Shown here: positions 45,785-56,413 of the stretch, piece after piece | Numbering within the stretch: the first letter of the stretch is position 1 | Layout: every line of letters begins with the position of its first letter | Assembly (NCBI RefSeq): GCF_008312835.1 | Contig: NZ_VSKS01000010.1 | Location: 62,001 to 126,000 of the forward strand | Length of the DNA: 64,000 nucleotides | Direction of reading: 5' to 3' | From: Streptomyces marokkonensis | GTDB lineage: Bacteria > Actinomycetota > Actinomycetes > Streptomycetales > Streptomycetaceae | Program-made: the position numbers and the translations under genes | The notes under the pieces: model-generated | Database searches by the model: none | Told to the model about the DNA's origin: nothing | The model's input: the letters and a program-made list of their open reading frames with translations, nothing else

Positions 45785-46376
45785 ACCGCTGCTCCTCCCA
45801 GGGGTTGCCGCGCGGATGGTAGCCGTTGCCCTCCCAGAAGCCCGGCTCGTCGTGGTCCAGGAGCCGCAGTCCCGCGATCCACTTGGCGCTCTTCCAGAAG
45901 TACAGATGCGGCACCAGCAGCCGCGCCGGACCGCCGTGCTCGGCGGGCAGCGGCCGGCCGTCGTACTCCCAGGCGATCCAGGCCCGGCCGCCGGTCACGT
46001 CGGCGAGAGGCAGGCTGGTGGTGTAGCCGGTGTGCGCGTACGCGACCACGTGGGTGGCCGTCGCCCGGGGCCGGACCACGTCCAGGAACGCGTCCAGCGA
46101 GACACCACCGAACCGCACCCCGAACTTCGACCAGCTCGTCACGCAGTGGATGGCACCCTCGTACGCCGAGGCCGGCAGGGTGTGCGCCTGCTCCCAGTCC
46201 CACGTGCGGGGCTCGGCCACGAGCCCGTCGATCCGGAAGGTCCAGTCCGCGGGCGCGAGGTCGGGGGTGACCTCGGCGGACAGGACGGGCCATTCGTCGC
46301 CCGCGTCGTACTGACCGGGCGGCAGCCCGGGATCGTCCACACGGGGGCGGCCGGTGAAGCCTCGGGTGATGTTCAC
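45771..46376 (-). CDS. Sulfite-oxidase-like molybdopterin oxidoreductase
   Basis: 201 aa from a GTG at 46376 (VNITRGFTGRPRVDDPGLPPGQYD); a TTG at 46409 would give 212 aa. The molybdopterin-binding fold shows the key cysteine in GAIHCVTSWSKFGVRFGGV. HTGYTTSLPLADVTGG and AEHGGPARLLVPHLYFWKSAKW complete the SUOX/YedY core. No Tat signal is evident, so it is likely cytoplasmic, unlike MsrP/YedY. It is coupled to the flavin reductase downstream; the substrate is unknown (sulfite, sulfoxides or another oxo-acceptor). Confidence 0.87.
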   Translation of the reverse strand: MNITRGFTGRPRVDDPGLPPGQYDAGDEWPVLSAEVTPDLAPADWTFRIDGLVAEPRTWDWEQAHTLPASAYEGAIHCVTSWSKFGVRFGGVSLDAFLDVVRPRATATHVVAYAHTGYTTSLPLADVTGGRAWIAWEYDGRPLPAEHGGPARLLVPHLYFWKSAKWIAGLRLLDHDEPGFWEGNGYHPRGNPWEEQRYSGD

Positions 46377-46501
46377 GTGATCGGCGATTCCGTTGCGACT
46401 GGTGCTCAAGTGTTTCCGAGTTCAACCGTACGCGACCCCGCACCGCCCCCCGCGCGCCGCTCATGGCCTGATCGCACCGTACGACCGCGGAGATCGTCGG
46501 G

Positions 46502-46662
46502 TACTGTGGCCGTCCGGCTGCGGATCTGCCCAGCCACGGACGCCGAGGGGGTGAGACCCATTACCGCTCGTCAGGTCGGGTGCTCTCCCTTCGAAGCCAT
46601 ACGGTTCACCGCAGGCAGGTGACCACGAGAGCGCCCTTCGGCTCCCGAAAGGCTCCAGGCTC
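46502..46662 (+). promoter_or_regulatory. Promoter and foldable 150-nt leader of HemK-like gene
   Basis: TACTGT (46502-46507) predicts a start near 46513. The leader can form four elements in series: GTCCGGCTG (46512-46520) with CAGC and CGGAC (46531-46541), GGG-TGAGA-CCC, GCTCTC (46582-46587) with GAGAGC (46627-46632) enclosing GGTTCACC/GGTGACC, and CCTTCGG/CCGAAAGG just before the start codon. No known riboswitch consensus was recognised. Confidence 0.4.
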
Positions 46663-47517
46663 TTGCCGCACAGGCCCTCCCACACGTCCCACACCTCTCA
46701 GCCTTCCTCACCCCGCCCCACGCCCCCGTCCGGCCGCCCCTCCCCGCCGCCCTCCCGCGACGCCGTGGTGGCGGACCTCCGCGCCGCCGGGTGCGTCTTC
46801 GCCGAGGACGAGGCCGAGTTGATCCTCGACGCCGCGTCCACCCCGCAGGACATCGCCTCGATGGTTGAGCGCCGGGCAGCCGGCCTGCCCCTCGAACTAG
46901 TCGTCGGCTGGGCCGGGTTCCGGGGCCGGCGCATCACCGTGGAACCCGGTGTCTTCGTGCCCCGCCGGCGCACCGAGTTCCTCGTCGAACAGGCTCTGGC
47001 ACAGGCGCCGGACGCGGCCGTCGTCGTTGACCTGTGCTGCGGCTCGGGTGCCGTCGGCGCGGCGCTGGCGGCCGGGCTCCGCGGGGCGGAACTGCACGCC
47101 GCCGACATCGATCCGGCCGCCGTGCGCTGCGCCCGCCGCAATGTGGCCGGCCTCGGCGGGCGGGTCCACACGGGCGACCTGTTCGAGGCGCTCCCCGGCG
47201 GACTGCGGGGCCGTGTCGACATCCTCGCGGCGAACGTGCCGTACGTACCGAGCGACGAGATCGGTCTGCTGCCCCCGGAGGCCCGCGACCACGAGCCGCG
47301 CGTCGCGCTCGACGGCGGCGCGGACGGCCTCGACGTGCTGCGCCGGGTCGCCGCCGGGGCGCCCGGATGGCTCGCCCCCGGCGGCCGCCTCCTGGTGGAG
47401 ACGAGCAGCCGGCAGGCCCCCGCCGCCGTCGGCGCCTTCACCGGCGCGGGGCTGCGGACCCGTCTGGCCGTCTGTGAGGAGCGGTACGCCCACGTCGTGA
47501 TCGGTGTCAGGGCGTAG
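46663..47517 (+). CDS. HemK/PrmC-like N5-glutamine methyltransferase homologue
   Basis: 284 aa if begun at the TTG at 46663, which has AGG-rich sequence upstream; later starts (GTG near 46768) are possible and would drop a Ser/Pro-rich leader. The N-terminal helical domain (VVADLRAAGCVFAEDEAELILDAA) and SAM site VVVDLCCGSGAVGAAL are PrmC-like. The catalytic NPPY motif is changed to NVPY (DILAANVPYVPSDEIG), as I recall for a paralogous actinobacterial group. The target may not be release factors. It converges on the phosphatase gene. Confidence 0.8.
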   Translation: MPHRPSHTSHTSQPSSPRPTPPSGRPSPPPSRDAVVADLRAAGCVFAEDEAELILDAASTPQDIASMVERRAAGLPLELVVGWAGFRGRRITVEPGVFVPRRRTEFLVEQALAQAPDAAVVVDLCCGSGAVGAALAAGLRGAELHAADIDPAAVRCARRNVAGLGGRVHTGDLFEALPGGLRGRVDILAANVPYVPSDEIGLLPPEARDHEPRVALDGGADGLDVLRRVAAGAPGWLAPGGRLLVETSSRQAPAAVGAFTGAGLRTRLAVCEERYAHVVIGVRA

Positions 47518-47528
47518 GAGCGCGGCGC

Positions 47529-49610
47529 TCAGGCGTCAGGTGTCCTCGCGCGGGCGATCAGCAGGGCCACGTCGTCGAAGTTGTCGGGTTCGTGGAGGGT
47601 GCGCAGCAGCAGGTCGCAGACCTCCTCCAGGGACTGTGCGGGGTGGCCCAGCAGGGCGAGCAGCCGGTCCAGGCGCTCGTCCAGCGTGTGCCGGCGCGTC
47701 TCGACGAGACCGTCGGTGTAGAAGACCAGCCGGTCGCCCGGCTCCAGTTCGACCGTGGTCGTGGAGAACGCGACACCGCCCACGCCCAGCGGCACCCCGG
47801 TGGGCAGATCGAGCAGTTCGGGCGCGTGCCCGGCCCGGACCCGGACCGGCGGCAGGTGCCCGGCGTTGGCGATGGAGCACACCCGCTCGCGGGGGTCGTG
47901 GACGGCGTAGACGCAGGTGGCGATCGCCTGGTCGAGACCGCCGGTGATCCGGTCCAGGTGTTCCAGGAGGACGGCCGGGTCCAGGCCCAGGGAGGCGAGG
48001 GTGTGGGTCGCCGTGCGCAGCCGGCCCATGGTGGCCGCGGCGGGGATGCCGCTGCCCATCACGTCCCCCACGACCAGGGCCGTCCTGTCGTCCCCCAGGG
48101 GGATCACGTCGAACCAGTCGCCGCCCACCTCACTGGTGGCGCCGGCCGGCTGGTAGCGGGAGGCGACCTCGAGACCGCCCGTCACGCGCGGATGACTCGG
48201 CAGCAGACTCCGCTGGAGGGTGAGGGCGGTGTCGCGGGCGTTCTGGTACCAGCGGGCGTTGTCGATCTGCACGGCCGCGCGGGAGGCGAGCTCCCGCGCG
48301 AGCAGCAGATCGTCCTCGTCGAACGGCCGGGGAGTGCGCGTGCGGATGAGGTCGAGTGCGCCGAGCACCTCCCCGCGCGCGATCAGCGGAACCGCGAGAT
48401 ACGAGTGGACGCCCGCCCGGGCCAGCAGTTCCGCCGCCTCCGGGGAGCGGGCGATCCGCGCCAGGTCCTCGTCCTTCACCTGCGGCACCATCACGGGCAG
48501 CCCGGTGCGTACGCACTCGGTGATCAGCCGGTCCGGTGCGTACCGGGTCACCCTGCCCGGAGGGTCGGCCGCCGACAGCGTGCCGTCCGCGTCCACCGAG
48601 CGCACCGCCAGCGCCCGGATCAGCGCCGGCTCGGCGGGGCCGAGGGTGCTGCGACGGCCCCGCACCACCGCGTCCAGCAGATCCACCGCCGCCGCGTCGG
48701 CCAGCTCCGGCACGGCCACGTCGGCGAGCTCGCCGGCCGTCCGGTCCAGGTCCAGCGTGGTGCCGATCCGGGCGGAGGCGTCGGCGATCACGGCGAGCCG
48801 CCGCCGCGCGGTCTCGGCCTCGGCGTTCGCCCGGTGCTGTTCGGTGACGTCCACCACCGACACGGCCACGCCCAGCACCGTGCCGAGCGCGTTCTCCAGC
48901 CGGTACAGCGAGACCGACCAGGCGCGGTCCTCGTCCGGAGCGGCCGGGGTGCGGCCGGTCGTGGGCCGGTCGACGACGGGCCGGCCGGTGTCCAGCACCT
49001 GACGGGCGGCGTCCTCGACCGCGTCGGCGTCCACCAGTGGCAGCACCTCCCGGACGGTGCGGCCCAGGTGCTCATCGGCCGGGATGCCGTTGATCTGCTC
49101 CAGCGCCGGATTCACCGAGACGTACCGCAGGCCGGAGTCCAGCACGGCCAGTCCGATGGGGGACTGGGCGACGATCCGGGTGGACAGGGCCACGTCCCGC
49201 TCCAGCCGGCGCACGGTCGACTGGTCCACCGCGAGGCCGAGGGCGTAGACGTCGCCCCGGTCGTCCAGCAGCCGCATGTTGCGGAACTCCACCAGCCGGG
49301 TGCCGCCGTCCTTGCGCCGGATCGGGAAGGCACCGGCCCAGCTCCGGCCGGTGCGCATGACGTCGGCGAACAGCTTCACCACGAGGTCCAGGTGCTCCTC
49401 GTGCACCATGATCCGGGCGGCGTACTGGCCGAGCGCCTCCCGCGCGCCGTACCCGAACAGCTCCTCGGCCTGCGGGCTCCACAGCACGATGCGGCCCTCG
49501 GTGTCGAGGACCACCGAGGCCACGCGCAGCACGTCGAGCAGCCCGCTGGGACGCACCGGTCCGCGCACCGGCCCGTCACCGCCGGCCGGGGGTGATCCCG
49601 CTGCACTCAT
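47529..49610 (-). CDS. PAS-PAS-GAF SpoIIE-type phosphatase
   Basis: 693 aa from the ATG at 49610; a GTG 42 bases upstream is also possible. PAS 1 (SVVLDTEGRIVLWSPQAEELFGYGAREALGQ, about 30-150), PAS 2 (VLDSGLRYVSVNPALEQINGIP, about 155-280), GAF (about 300-450) and SpoIIE/PP2C (about 470-690: VGGDWFDVIPLGDDRTALVVGDVMGSG, LVFYTDGLVETR, NFDDVALLIARA). It would reverse serine phosphorylation of an anti-anti-sigma factor in response to redox or ligand signals. The open frame continues far upstream without domain content, so that extension is not coding. Confidence 0.9.
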   Translation of the reverse strand: MSAAGSPPAGGDGPVRGPVRPSGLLDVLRVASVVLDTEGRIVLWSPQAEELFGYGAREALGQYAARIMVHEEHLDLVVKLFADVMRTGRSWAGAFPIRRKDGGTRLVEFRNMRLLDDRGDVYALGLAVDQSTVRRLERDVALSTRIVAQSPIGLAVLDSGLRYVSVNPALEQINGIPADEHLGRTVREVLPLVDADAVEDAARQVLDTGRPVVDRPTTGRTPAAPDEDRAWSVSLYRLENALGTVLGVAVSVVDVTEQHRANAEAETARRRLAVIADASARIGTTLDLDRTAGELADVAVPELADAAAVDLLDAVVRGRRSTLGPAEPALIRALAVRSVDADGTLSAADPPGRVTRYAPDRLITECVRTGLPVMVPQVKDEDLARIARSPEAAELLARAGVHSYLAVPLIARGEVLGALDLIRTRTPRPFDEDDLLLARELASRAAVQIDNARWYQNARDTALTLQRSLLPSHPRVTGGLEVASRYQPAGATSEVGGDWFDVIPLGDDRTALVVGDVMGSGIPAAATMGRLRTATHTLASLGLDPAVLLEHLDRITGGLDQAIATCVYAVHDPRERVCSIANAGHLPPVRVRAGHAPELLDLPTGVPLGVGGVAFSTTTVELEPGDRLVFYTDGLVETRRHTLDERLDRLLALLGHPAQSLEEVCDLLLRTLHEPDNFDDVALLIARARTPDA

Positions 49611-49850
49611 CCAACGCCCCGCCTTCGCCGATTCCCCGGCACCCGTCACGGTGCCGCCACCCCTTGTTCTACCGCGCCCGGGGGCGATCTTCCGCCGCTC
49701 GAGGCGTCCGGTTCCAGCTTCTCGCACCCTCGCGGCGGGTGCCCCGCGCGGCAACCACCGCCGCGGCGGCGCGCGGGTAGTGCTCCCCGGCGTGTGGTGC
49801 TTTGCTGAGGGAGGGGTGGGGCGGCAGTGGCCACGAGAGGAGCGATCACG

Positions 49851-50222
49851 ATGGGCACCCGGCAACCGCACCCGGAATCCGTCTCGGTCGAGATCAGCGG
49901 ATGCAGCAAGGAGGACGCCCGCGTCGTGTTCGACACGCTTTGCGCGTGCTTCGCGTCCGACCGGTGCGCCGACGACGTACCCGAGGAGTTCCACGAGACC
50001 CGGCCCACGGTGTGGCTCGGCACGTTCGACGTCGCCGACCCGCACGAGGGCGGGGCCGGCCCGGTCCGGCTGTCGTCGTCGGTCGACGCCGACGTGCAGG
50101 GCGGCTACTGGGCCATCGGCCGGTTCCGCGCCACCCTGGACTCCCTGTTCACCGTGCACGAGCTGAGCACGGTCCCGGGCGACCAGGAGGAGGAACTGCA
50201 CGTCCGCCTCGAAAGCGGGTGA
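49851..50222 (+). CDS. Small conserved protein of unknown function
   Basis: 123 aa from the ATG at 49851 with GAGAGGAG upstream. It opens with a beta strand (SVSVEISGCSKEDARVVFDTLCACFASD) and continues TVWLGTFDVADPHEG and YWAIGRFRATLDSLFTVHELSTVPGDQEEELHVRL. That reads as an alternating alpha/beta domain with two or three cysteines, perhaps metal-sensitive. No family was recognised. It lies alone between the phosphatase and the dienoyl-CoA reductase. Confidence 0.7.
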   Translation: MGTRQPHPESVSVEISGCSKEDARVVFDTLCACFASDRCADDVPEEFHETRPTVWLGTFDVADPHEGGAGPVRLSSSVDADVQGGYWAIGRFRATLDSLFTVHELSTVPGDQEEELHVRLESG

Positions 50223-52343
<2,121 letters not shown>

Positions 52344-52362
52344 GGGACGCGCGGCCCGTCCC

Positions 52363-52368
52363 TAGGAT
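52363..52368 (+). promoter_or_regulatory. -10 box for leaderless padR
   Basis: TAGGAT, ending six bases before the ATG at 52375. No separate Shine-Dalgarno is present. It gives padR its own promoter behind fadH. Confidence 0.5.
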
Positions 52369-52374
52369 GAGCCC

Positions 52375-52950
52375 ATGTCACTCCCGCACGCGATCCTCAC
52401 CGCCCTGCTCGAGAAGCCGTCGTCGGGGCTGGAGCTGACCCGCCGGTTCGACAAGTCGATCGGCTACTTCTGGTCCGCGACGCATCAGCAGATCTATCGC
52501 GAGCTGGGGAAGCTGGAGGCCGAGGGCCTGATCCGGGCCCTCGCCTCCGAGCAGCCGGCCCGGGGTCAGAAGAAGGCGTACGAGGTGCTGCCCGCGGGGC
52601 GGGACGAACTGGCCCGCTGGACCGCCGCGTCCCAGGACCCCAAGCCGCACCGCGACGTGATGCTGCTGCGGCTGAGGGCGGCGGCCGTGGTGGGCACCGA
52701 GGGCCTTGAGGCCGATCTGCGGCGCCACCGGGAGCTGCACGAGCGGCAGTTGGAGAAGTACCGGGAGATCGAGCGGCGCGATTTCCCGCCGGGGAAGGAC
52801 GGGCCCGAGGACCGGCTGCGGCACCTGGTGCTGCGGGCCGGCATCGACCTGGAGACCTTCTGGACGCAGTGGCTCGACCACGCGCTGTCGGAGTTCGCCC
52901 GGCTGCCGGACGCGGGGGATCGGGAGCTGCCGGACGCACGGAAGGCTTGA
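52375..52950 (+). CDS. PadR family transcriptional regulator
   Basis: 191 aa. The PadR winged helix fills the N-terminal half (HAILTALLEKPSSGLELTRRFDKSIGYFWSATHQQIYRELGKLEAEGLIRA), with a C-terminal helical dimerisation domain (Vir/PadR-C: LEADLRRHRELHERQLEKYREIERRDF). PadR repressors usually control a neighbouring catabolic or efflux gene via ATG...CAT palindromes. Such a site sits in front of fadH, making a target-plus-repressor module. Confidence 0.9.
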   Translation: MSLPHAILTALLEKPSSGLELTRRFDKSIGYFWSATHQQIYRELGKLEAEGLIRALASEQPARGQKKAYEVLPAGRDELARWTAASQDPKPHRDVMLLRLRAAAVVGTEGLEADLRRHRELHERQLEKYREIERRDFPPGKDGPEDRLRHLVLRAGIDLETFWTQWLDHALSEFARLPDAGDRELPDARKA

Positions 52951-52974
52951 CCGCCGTCCACGGGACGGGGTCGA

Positions 52975-53020
52975 CGCCGGCCGCCCGACCGGAGCGCGTC
53001 GGACGTGATGGCGGCCGGCG
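52975..53020. terminator. Bidirectional terminator between padR and surface-protein gene
   Basis: CGCCGGCCGCC (52975-52985) pairs perfectly with 53010-53020 around a 24-base loop, between convergent stops at 52950 and 53027. Confidence 0.7.
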
Positions 53021-53026
53021 CCGGGT

Positions 53027-53557
53027 CTAGAGATGGCGCGGCCTGCTGCGCCGGCGCAGGTACCAGGCCGTGGCGAGGAGGCCGGTGCCGACCAGCGAGC
53101 CGCCCGCCACCAGCGTGATCGTGCCGTAGTCCGTGGAGCCGCCGCCGAGGCCGCCCATCACCCCGCGGGTGGGTGAGGCGGTGGGGGTGACCGACGGGCC
53201 GGGCGCGGGGCTGACGACGACGGCCTGGGTGCCCGCGGTGTTCCCGTTCGAGCACACCACGACCACCGTGTAGGTGCCCGCGGCGACGTTCGACCAGGCG
53301 GCGGACTGTCCCGCACCGGTCCCCGACAGCGCCACCTGACGGCCCTGCGAGAAGTTCGTCTGACCGCTGTTGAGCAGGGAAGCGGTGCCCCAGTGGCCGT
53401 TGACCTGGGTGCACGCACCGGTGGTGACCGAGACCGTCGACCCGCTGGTGCTGACGGAGATCCCGGCCGCGGCGGCCGGTCCGGCCAGGGTGAGGGCGAG
53501 CGCGGCGGCGGCTGCCACGGTCGGTCCGGAGCGGAGCAGAGGCTTGGAGTTGCGCAT
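53027..53557 (-). CDS. Small secreted membrane-anchored protein
   Basis: 176 aa from the ATG at 53557, behind GGAAGG. A signal peptide ends near residue 30 (LALTLAGPAAAAG). A beta-rich central part contains two cysteines that could pair (TGACTQVNG, VVVVCSNGN). A Pro/Thr-rich stalk (PAPGPSVTPTASPTRG) is followed by a membrane helix and a basic tail (GSLVGTGLLATAWYLRRRSRPRHL). There is no LPXTG sortase motif. The function is unknown; the layout suggests a cell-surface protein. Confidence 0.75.
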   Translation of the reverse strand: MRNSKPLLRSGPTVAAAAALALTLAGPAAAAGISVSTSGSTVSVTTGACTQVNGHWGTASLLNSGQTNFSQGRQVALSGTGAGQSAAWSNVAAGTYTVVVVCSNGNTAGTQAVVVSPAPGPSVTPTASPTRGVMGGLGGGSTDYGTITLVAGGSLVGTGLLATAWYLRRRSRPRHL

Positions 53558-53717
53558 GTGGACTGCCTTCCGGCGGCACGGCCGGCGGTACATCCCTTGC
53601 GCCGCCGAGGTCGGGGAGCGCCCGTGCTGCCACCAGGCCAGCCAAAGGCCGGGCGGACCGGCGCGCACTCCGGCCGCATCCGGGCAGGTGACACCCTCCT
53701 CCAGGTGGCCGACCGGG

Positions 53718-54719
53718 TCAGTCCCCGGCGCCCGTCGTCACCGTGCGCTCCGCCGAGAAGCCGCCCCAGGTCCCGTCCGGCAGCATCGCCCGGATCCGGA
53801 CCCGGTGCGTGACTCCCGCCTCCCGGCCCAGGTAGAAGCGGTACGTCGCCCGGTCGCGGGGCGCCTCACCGCCGTAGACGAGCGAGGTGGCGCTGCGGCC
53901 GTCCAGGCGCACCTCGTACTCGGTGATCACCCCGTCCACACGCGGTGGCACCCAGGTGAGGACCAGGTAGTGGGCGCCGTCGGACCGCTGGCTCCTGGCC
54001 CGGAAGCCGGTGGGCGCCGTGGCGGCACTGCCGTCCGCGCTGCCCGCGGTGGCGAGACGGACGGCGGGGCCGGGCGGGGAGAGATTGCCGGCCGCGTCGC
54101 GGGCCCGGACGGTGAAGGCGTACCGGGTGCCCGGCCGCAGTCCGGTGACCACGGTGGACGTCTGGTTCCCGCCCACGCTGTGGATCTTCGTCCCTCCCTG
54201 GTGGATGTCGTACGACACCACGTCCCGGTCGTCCCTCGCGGCGGACCACGACAGCTGGGCCGCGCGGCTGCCCGCCGCCCGGCCCCGCAGCTCCTCCGGA
54301 CGCGTGGGCGGGGAGTCGTCGGCCGTGGCCGCCCCGGGTGTCGTCGCGCGGGCCGCCCGGCTCGGCGGGCCGAGCCGGCCGTCGGCGTCCCGGGCGCGCA
54401 CCGTGAAGACATGGGCGGTGGCGGGCCGGAGCCCGGTGACGTCCACCATGTGCTCGGAGCCGGGCACCTCTTTGACCTTCGTGGCGCCGCGATACACCTC
54501 GTACCGGCTCACCTTCGCGTCGGCGGCGGCGACCGCGTTCCACATGACGTGCACGCTGGTGGCGCTGCCCGCCTCCGCGGTCACGCCGGTGGGCGCTCCG
54601 GGGGGACGTTCGCCGCCGGACTCCTGCGACCCGCCCCAGCGGCAGGAGACGACCAGCAGGAGGGCCCCGCAGAGCACGAGGAGGCGACGGGGGAACCCGG
54701 CTGGGGGAACGCCACGCAC
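53718..54719 (-). CDS. Lipoprotein with three fibronectin type III domains
   Basis: 333 aa from a GTG at 54719 with GGGAGG upstream. The N-terminus ends in a lipobox with Cys26 (LLVVSC). Three FnIII domains follow (about 40-130, 140-230 and 235-330), each with the W near strand B and the Y-x-V/Y-x-I strand (SRYEVYRGATKV; VSYDIHQGGTKI; TEYEVRLDGRS). FnIII arrays in streptomycete exoproteins act as spacers or glycan binders. Here there is no attached catalytic domain. The GH75 chitosanase is divergent, 389 bp away. Confidence 0.88.
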   Translation of the reverse strand: MRGVPPAGFPRRLLVLCGALLLVVSCRWGGSQESGGERPPGAPTGVTAEAGSATSVHVMWNAVAAADAKVSRYEVYRGATKVKEVPGSEHMVDVTGLRPATAHVFTVRARDADGRLGPPSRAARATTPGAATADDSPPTRPEELRGRAAGSRAAQLSWSAARDDRDVVSYDIHQGGTKIHSVGGNQTSTVVTGLRPGTRYAFTVRARDAAGNLSPPGPAVRLATAGSADGSAATAPTGFRARSQRSDGAHYLVLTWVPPRVDGVITEYEVRLDGRSATSLVYGGEAPRDRATYRFYLGREAGVTHRVRIRAMLPDGTWGGFSAERTVTTGAGD

Positions 54720-55107
54720 GACTTCGCCTCCCGGGGTGGATCACGTCATGGACCCGGACAATGGTCCGTACCAATATGGGGTGCTGGCGCGTCCACATCA
54801 AGAGGCCGGGAGGGGGAGAGTCGCCGCGCGTTACGTATGCTGAAGGTTCATGCGGGCCGAACCTCTTTGTCGCATAGGGGAGTTCGGCCTTGTGGCGCGG
54901 ACCGCTGTCGTCGCAGATCCCGCGCCGGCGCGGGTGGCCGGCCGGCCCGAGCCGATCCGGGCTCGGGTCCCGGCCCCCGCCGCCGCCACGGATGCGCTCG
55001 TGCGCCGTCCGGCCCCGCGGGAGCCGCCATGGCGCCACATCGGGGCGAAATGGGGCAAAGTTCCCGTGAGTGTGCGTCCGTGTCCCCGACGAGAGGCCCC
55101 CTGGATC
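54720..55107. other. Intergenic region between FnIII lipoprotein and chitosanase
   Basis: 388 bp. It contains GGACC/GGTCC around 54751-54770 near the lipoprotein start. An 8-bp perfect hairpin, GGCCGAAC (54855-54862) with GTTCGGCC (54882-54889), lies about 220 bp before the chitosanase start and may be a leader structure. The reading frame of the chitosanase is open upstream to 54850, so a longer protein cannot be excluded, but that part looks non-coding. Confidence 0.45.
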
Positions 55108-55974
55108 GTGTCCTGTGTCCGGTCGATCAGCCTGGCCATGGCCGGTGCCGCCCTGCTGGCTCCCTCGGCACTCCCCGCCGCACCCCAGCCCCGCACCGAA
55201 CCGGTCGCACGGCGCGCCGACACCGCCCCGGTACGGGGCGCGGACCCCGGGCCGTCACTGCGCGCCGACACCGCCCCGGTACGGCGCGTGGACCCCGCCC
55301 CGTCAGGGCACGCGGGCCCAGTGCCGTCACGGCGAGCGGACGTCGCCCCGTCACGCAGCGCCGCTTCCGTCACCCCGCGACGCGCGGACCCAGTCACCGC
55401 CGCCGACCTGCTGGCCAGGGTGCGCACCTGCACGCCCGTCTCCCACGGCCGCTACCGCGAGGACCACGGCTCACCGGCCACCGTCCCGGTGTGCGGCACC
55501 CGCGACGCCGTGTTCTGGAAGGCGGACATGGACATCGACTGCGACGGCCGCCCCGGACTCCGCTGCAACGCCGGCACCGACCCCTACTTCTCCGCCTCCA
55601 CGGCCTTCGCCCAGTCCGACGGCCGTCCGCTGAGCTCCGAGGAGCTGCCCTACGTGGTGGTGCCCGCGCCCAGCACCGTGTGGAACCACCGGACGGACGG
55701 CGTGCGCGGCGGATCGGTCGCGGCGGTGGTGTACCGCGACCGCGTGCGGTACGCGGTCGTGGGCGACACCGGCCCCGCGGACATCATCGGCGAGGCGTCC
55801 TACGCCGCCGCCGAGTCACTCGGCATCGACCCGGACCCGCGCAGCGGCGGAACTCCCTCCGGGGTCACCTACATCGTGTTCAGGAACAGCGAGGTGACCC
55901 CCGTCGAGGACCACGGGGCCGCGGTCGCGGAGGGGGAACGGCTGGCCCGGGAGTTCGTCGACGGCGACGACTGA
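55108..55974 (+). CDS. Secreted GH75 chitosanase
   Basis: 288 aa from a GTG at 55108; a GTG at 55066 is an alternative. A signal peptide (VRSISLAMAGAALLAPSALPA) precedes a Pro/Arg-rich linker of about 16-residue repeats. The GH75 domain follows (about residues 95-288): AVFWKADMDIDCDGRPGLRCN, where Asp residues and the cysteine pair are conserved, then VVYRDRVRYAVVGDTGPADIIGEASYAAAESLGI with the second acidic residue. It hydrolyses chitosan, plausibly fungal cell walls. Confidence 0.88.
   Translation: MSCVRSISLAMAGAALLAPSALPAAPQPRTEPVARRADTAPVRGADPGPSLRADTAPVRRVDPAPSGHAGPVPSRRADVAPSRSAASVTPRRADPVTAADLLARVRTCTPVSHGRYREDHGSPATVPVCGTRDAVFWKADMDIDCDGRPGLRCNAGTDPYFSASTAFAQSDGRPLSSEELPYVVVPAPSTVWNHRTDGVRGGSVAAVVYRDRVRYAVVGDTGPADIIGEASYAAAESLGIDPDPRSGGTPSGVTYIVFRNSEVTPVEDHGAAVAEGERLAREFVDGDD
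55213..55400 (+). repeat. Degenerate 48-bp repeats encoding the chitosanase linker
   Basis: A 24-bp segment at 55213-55236 recurs exactly at 55261-55284 (period 48 bp, 16 residues), with weaker copies to about 55400. The encoded units have the pattern RADTAPVR-x-x-DP-x-PS. Confidence 0.75.
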
Positions 55975-56002
55975 ACCGGCCGGCCGGGCCTTGCCGCGCC
56001 CC

Positions 56003-56413
56003 TCACACCTTCCGGTACGAGTACGCCTCCACCGCCGCCGCCTCCACCGTGGCCAGGTCCGCCCCCGTGGACGCCGTGACCACCGCGGCCACCGCGCCCT
56101 CGACGAACGGCGCGTCCACCAGCCGGGTGTGCCCGGGGAGTTCGTCCCCCTCGGCGAGCAACGCCTTCACGGTGAGGACCGCGCTGCCCAGATCGGCCAG
56201 CACGGCGACCCCGGCCCCGCGGTCGACGGACGCGGCCGCCGCGGAGATCAACTCGGCGCTCGTGCCGAAGCCTCCGCCCTCCGTGCCGCCCGCCGCAGCC
56301 ACCGGAACCGCGCTGCCGGCCCCCGCCAGGCCCTTCGCCAGCTCCGCCACCGACGTCGCCACCGTCGCGCTGTGCGACACCAGGACGACCCCCACCAGCT
56401 TCTCGTCACTCAC
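56003..56413 (-). CDS. dhaM: Dihydroxyacetone kinase phosphotransferase subunit DhaM (EIIA-like)
   Basis: 136 aa from a GTG overlapping the dhaL stop by 8 bp. The mannose-EIIA-like fold has the phospho-histidine in GVVLVSHSATVATSV and the turn ADLGSAVLTVKALL. It lacks the HPr and EI domains present in E. coli DhaM, so phosphate must come from the general PTS proteins EI and HPr. Its acceptor is the ADP held by DhaL. Confidence 0.92.
   Translation of the reverse strand: MSDEKLVGVVLVSHSATVATSVAELAKGLAGAGSAVPVAAAGGTEGGGFGTSAELISAAAASVDRGAGVAVLADLGSAVLTVKALLAEGDELPGHTRLVDAPFVEGAVAAVVTASTGADLATVEAAAVEAYSYRKV

Noticed and set aside
53370-55107. Rightward frame antisense to the surface-protein and FnIII genes
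   Set aside because: The FnIII domains, lipobox and ribosome-binding site on the other strand are decisive.
54855-55107. Possible c-di-AMP (ydaO-type) riboswitch before the chitosanase gene
   Set aside because: A GCCGAAC-containing hairpin is present, but the other conserved blocks of that riboswitch could not be found.
55066-55108. GTG at 55066 as chitosanase start
   Set aside because: It puts 14 polar and Pro/Arg-rich residues before the signal peptide; 55108 gives a cleaner signal sequence, though it cannot be excluded.
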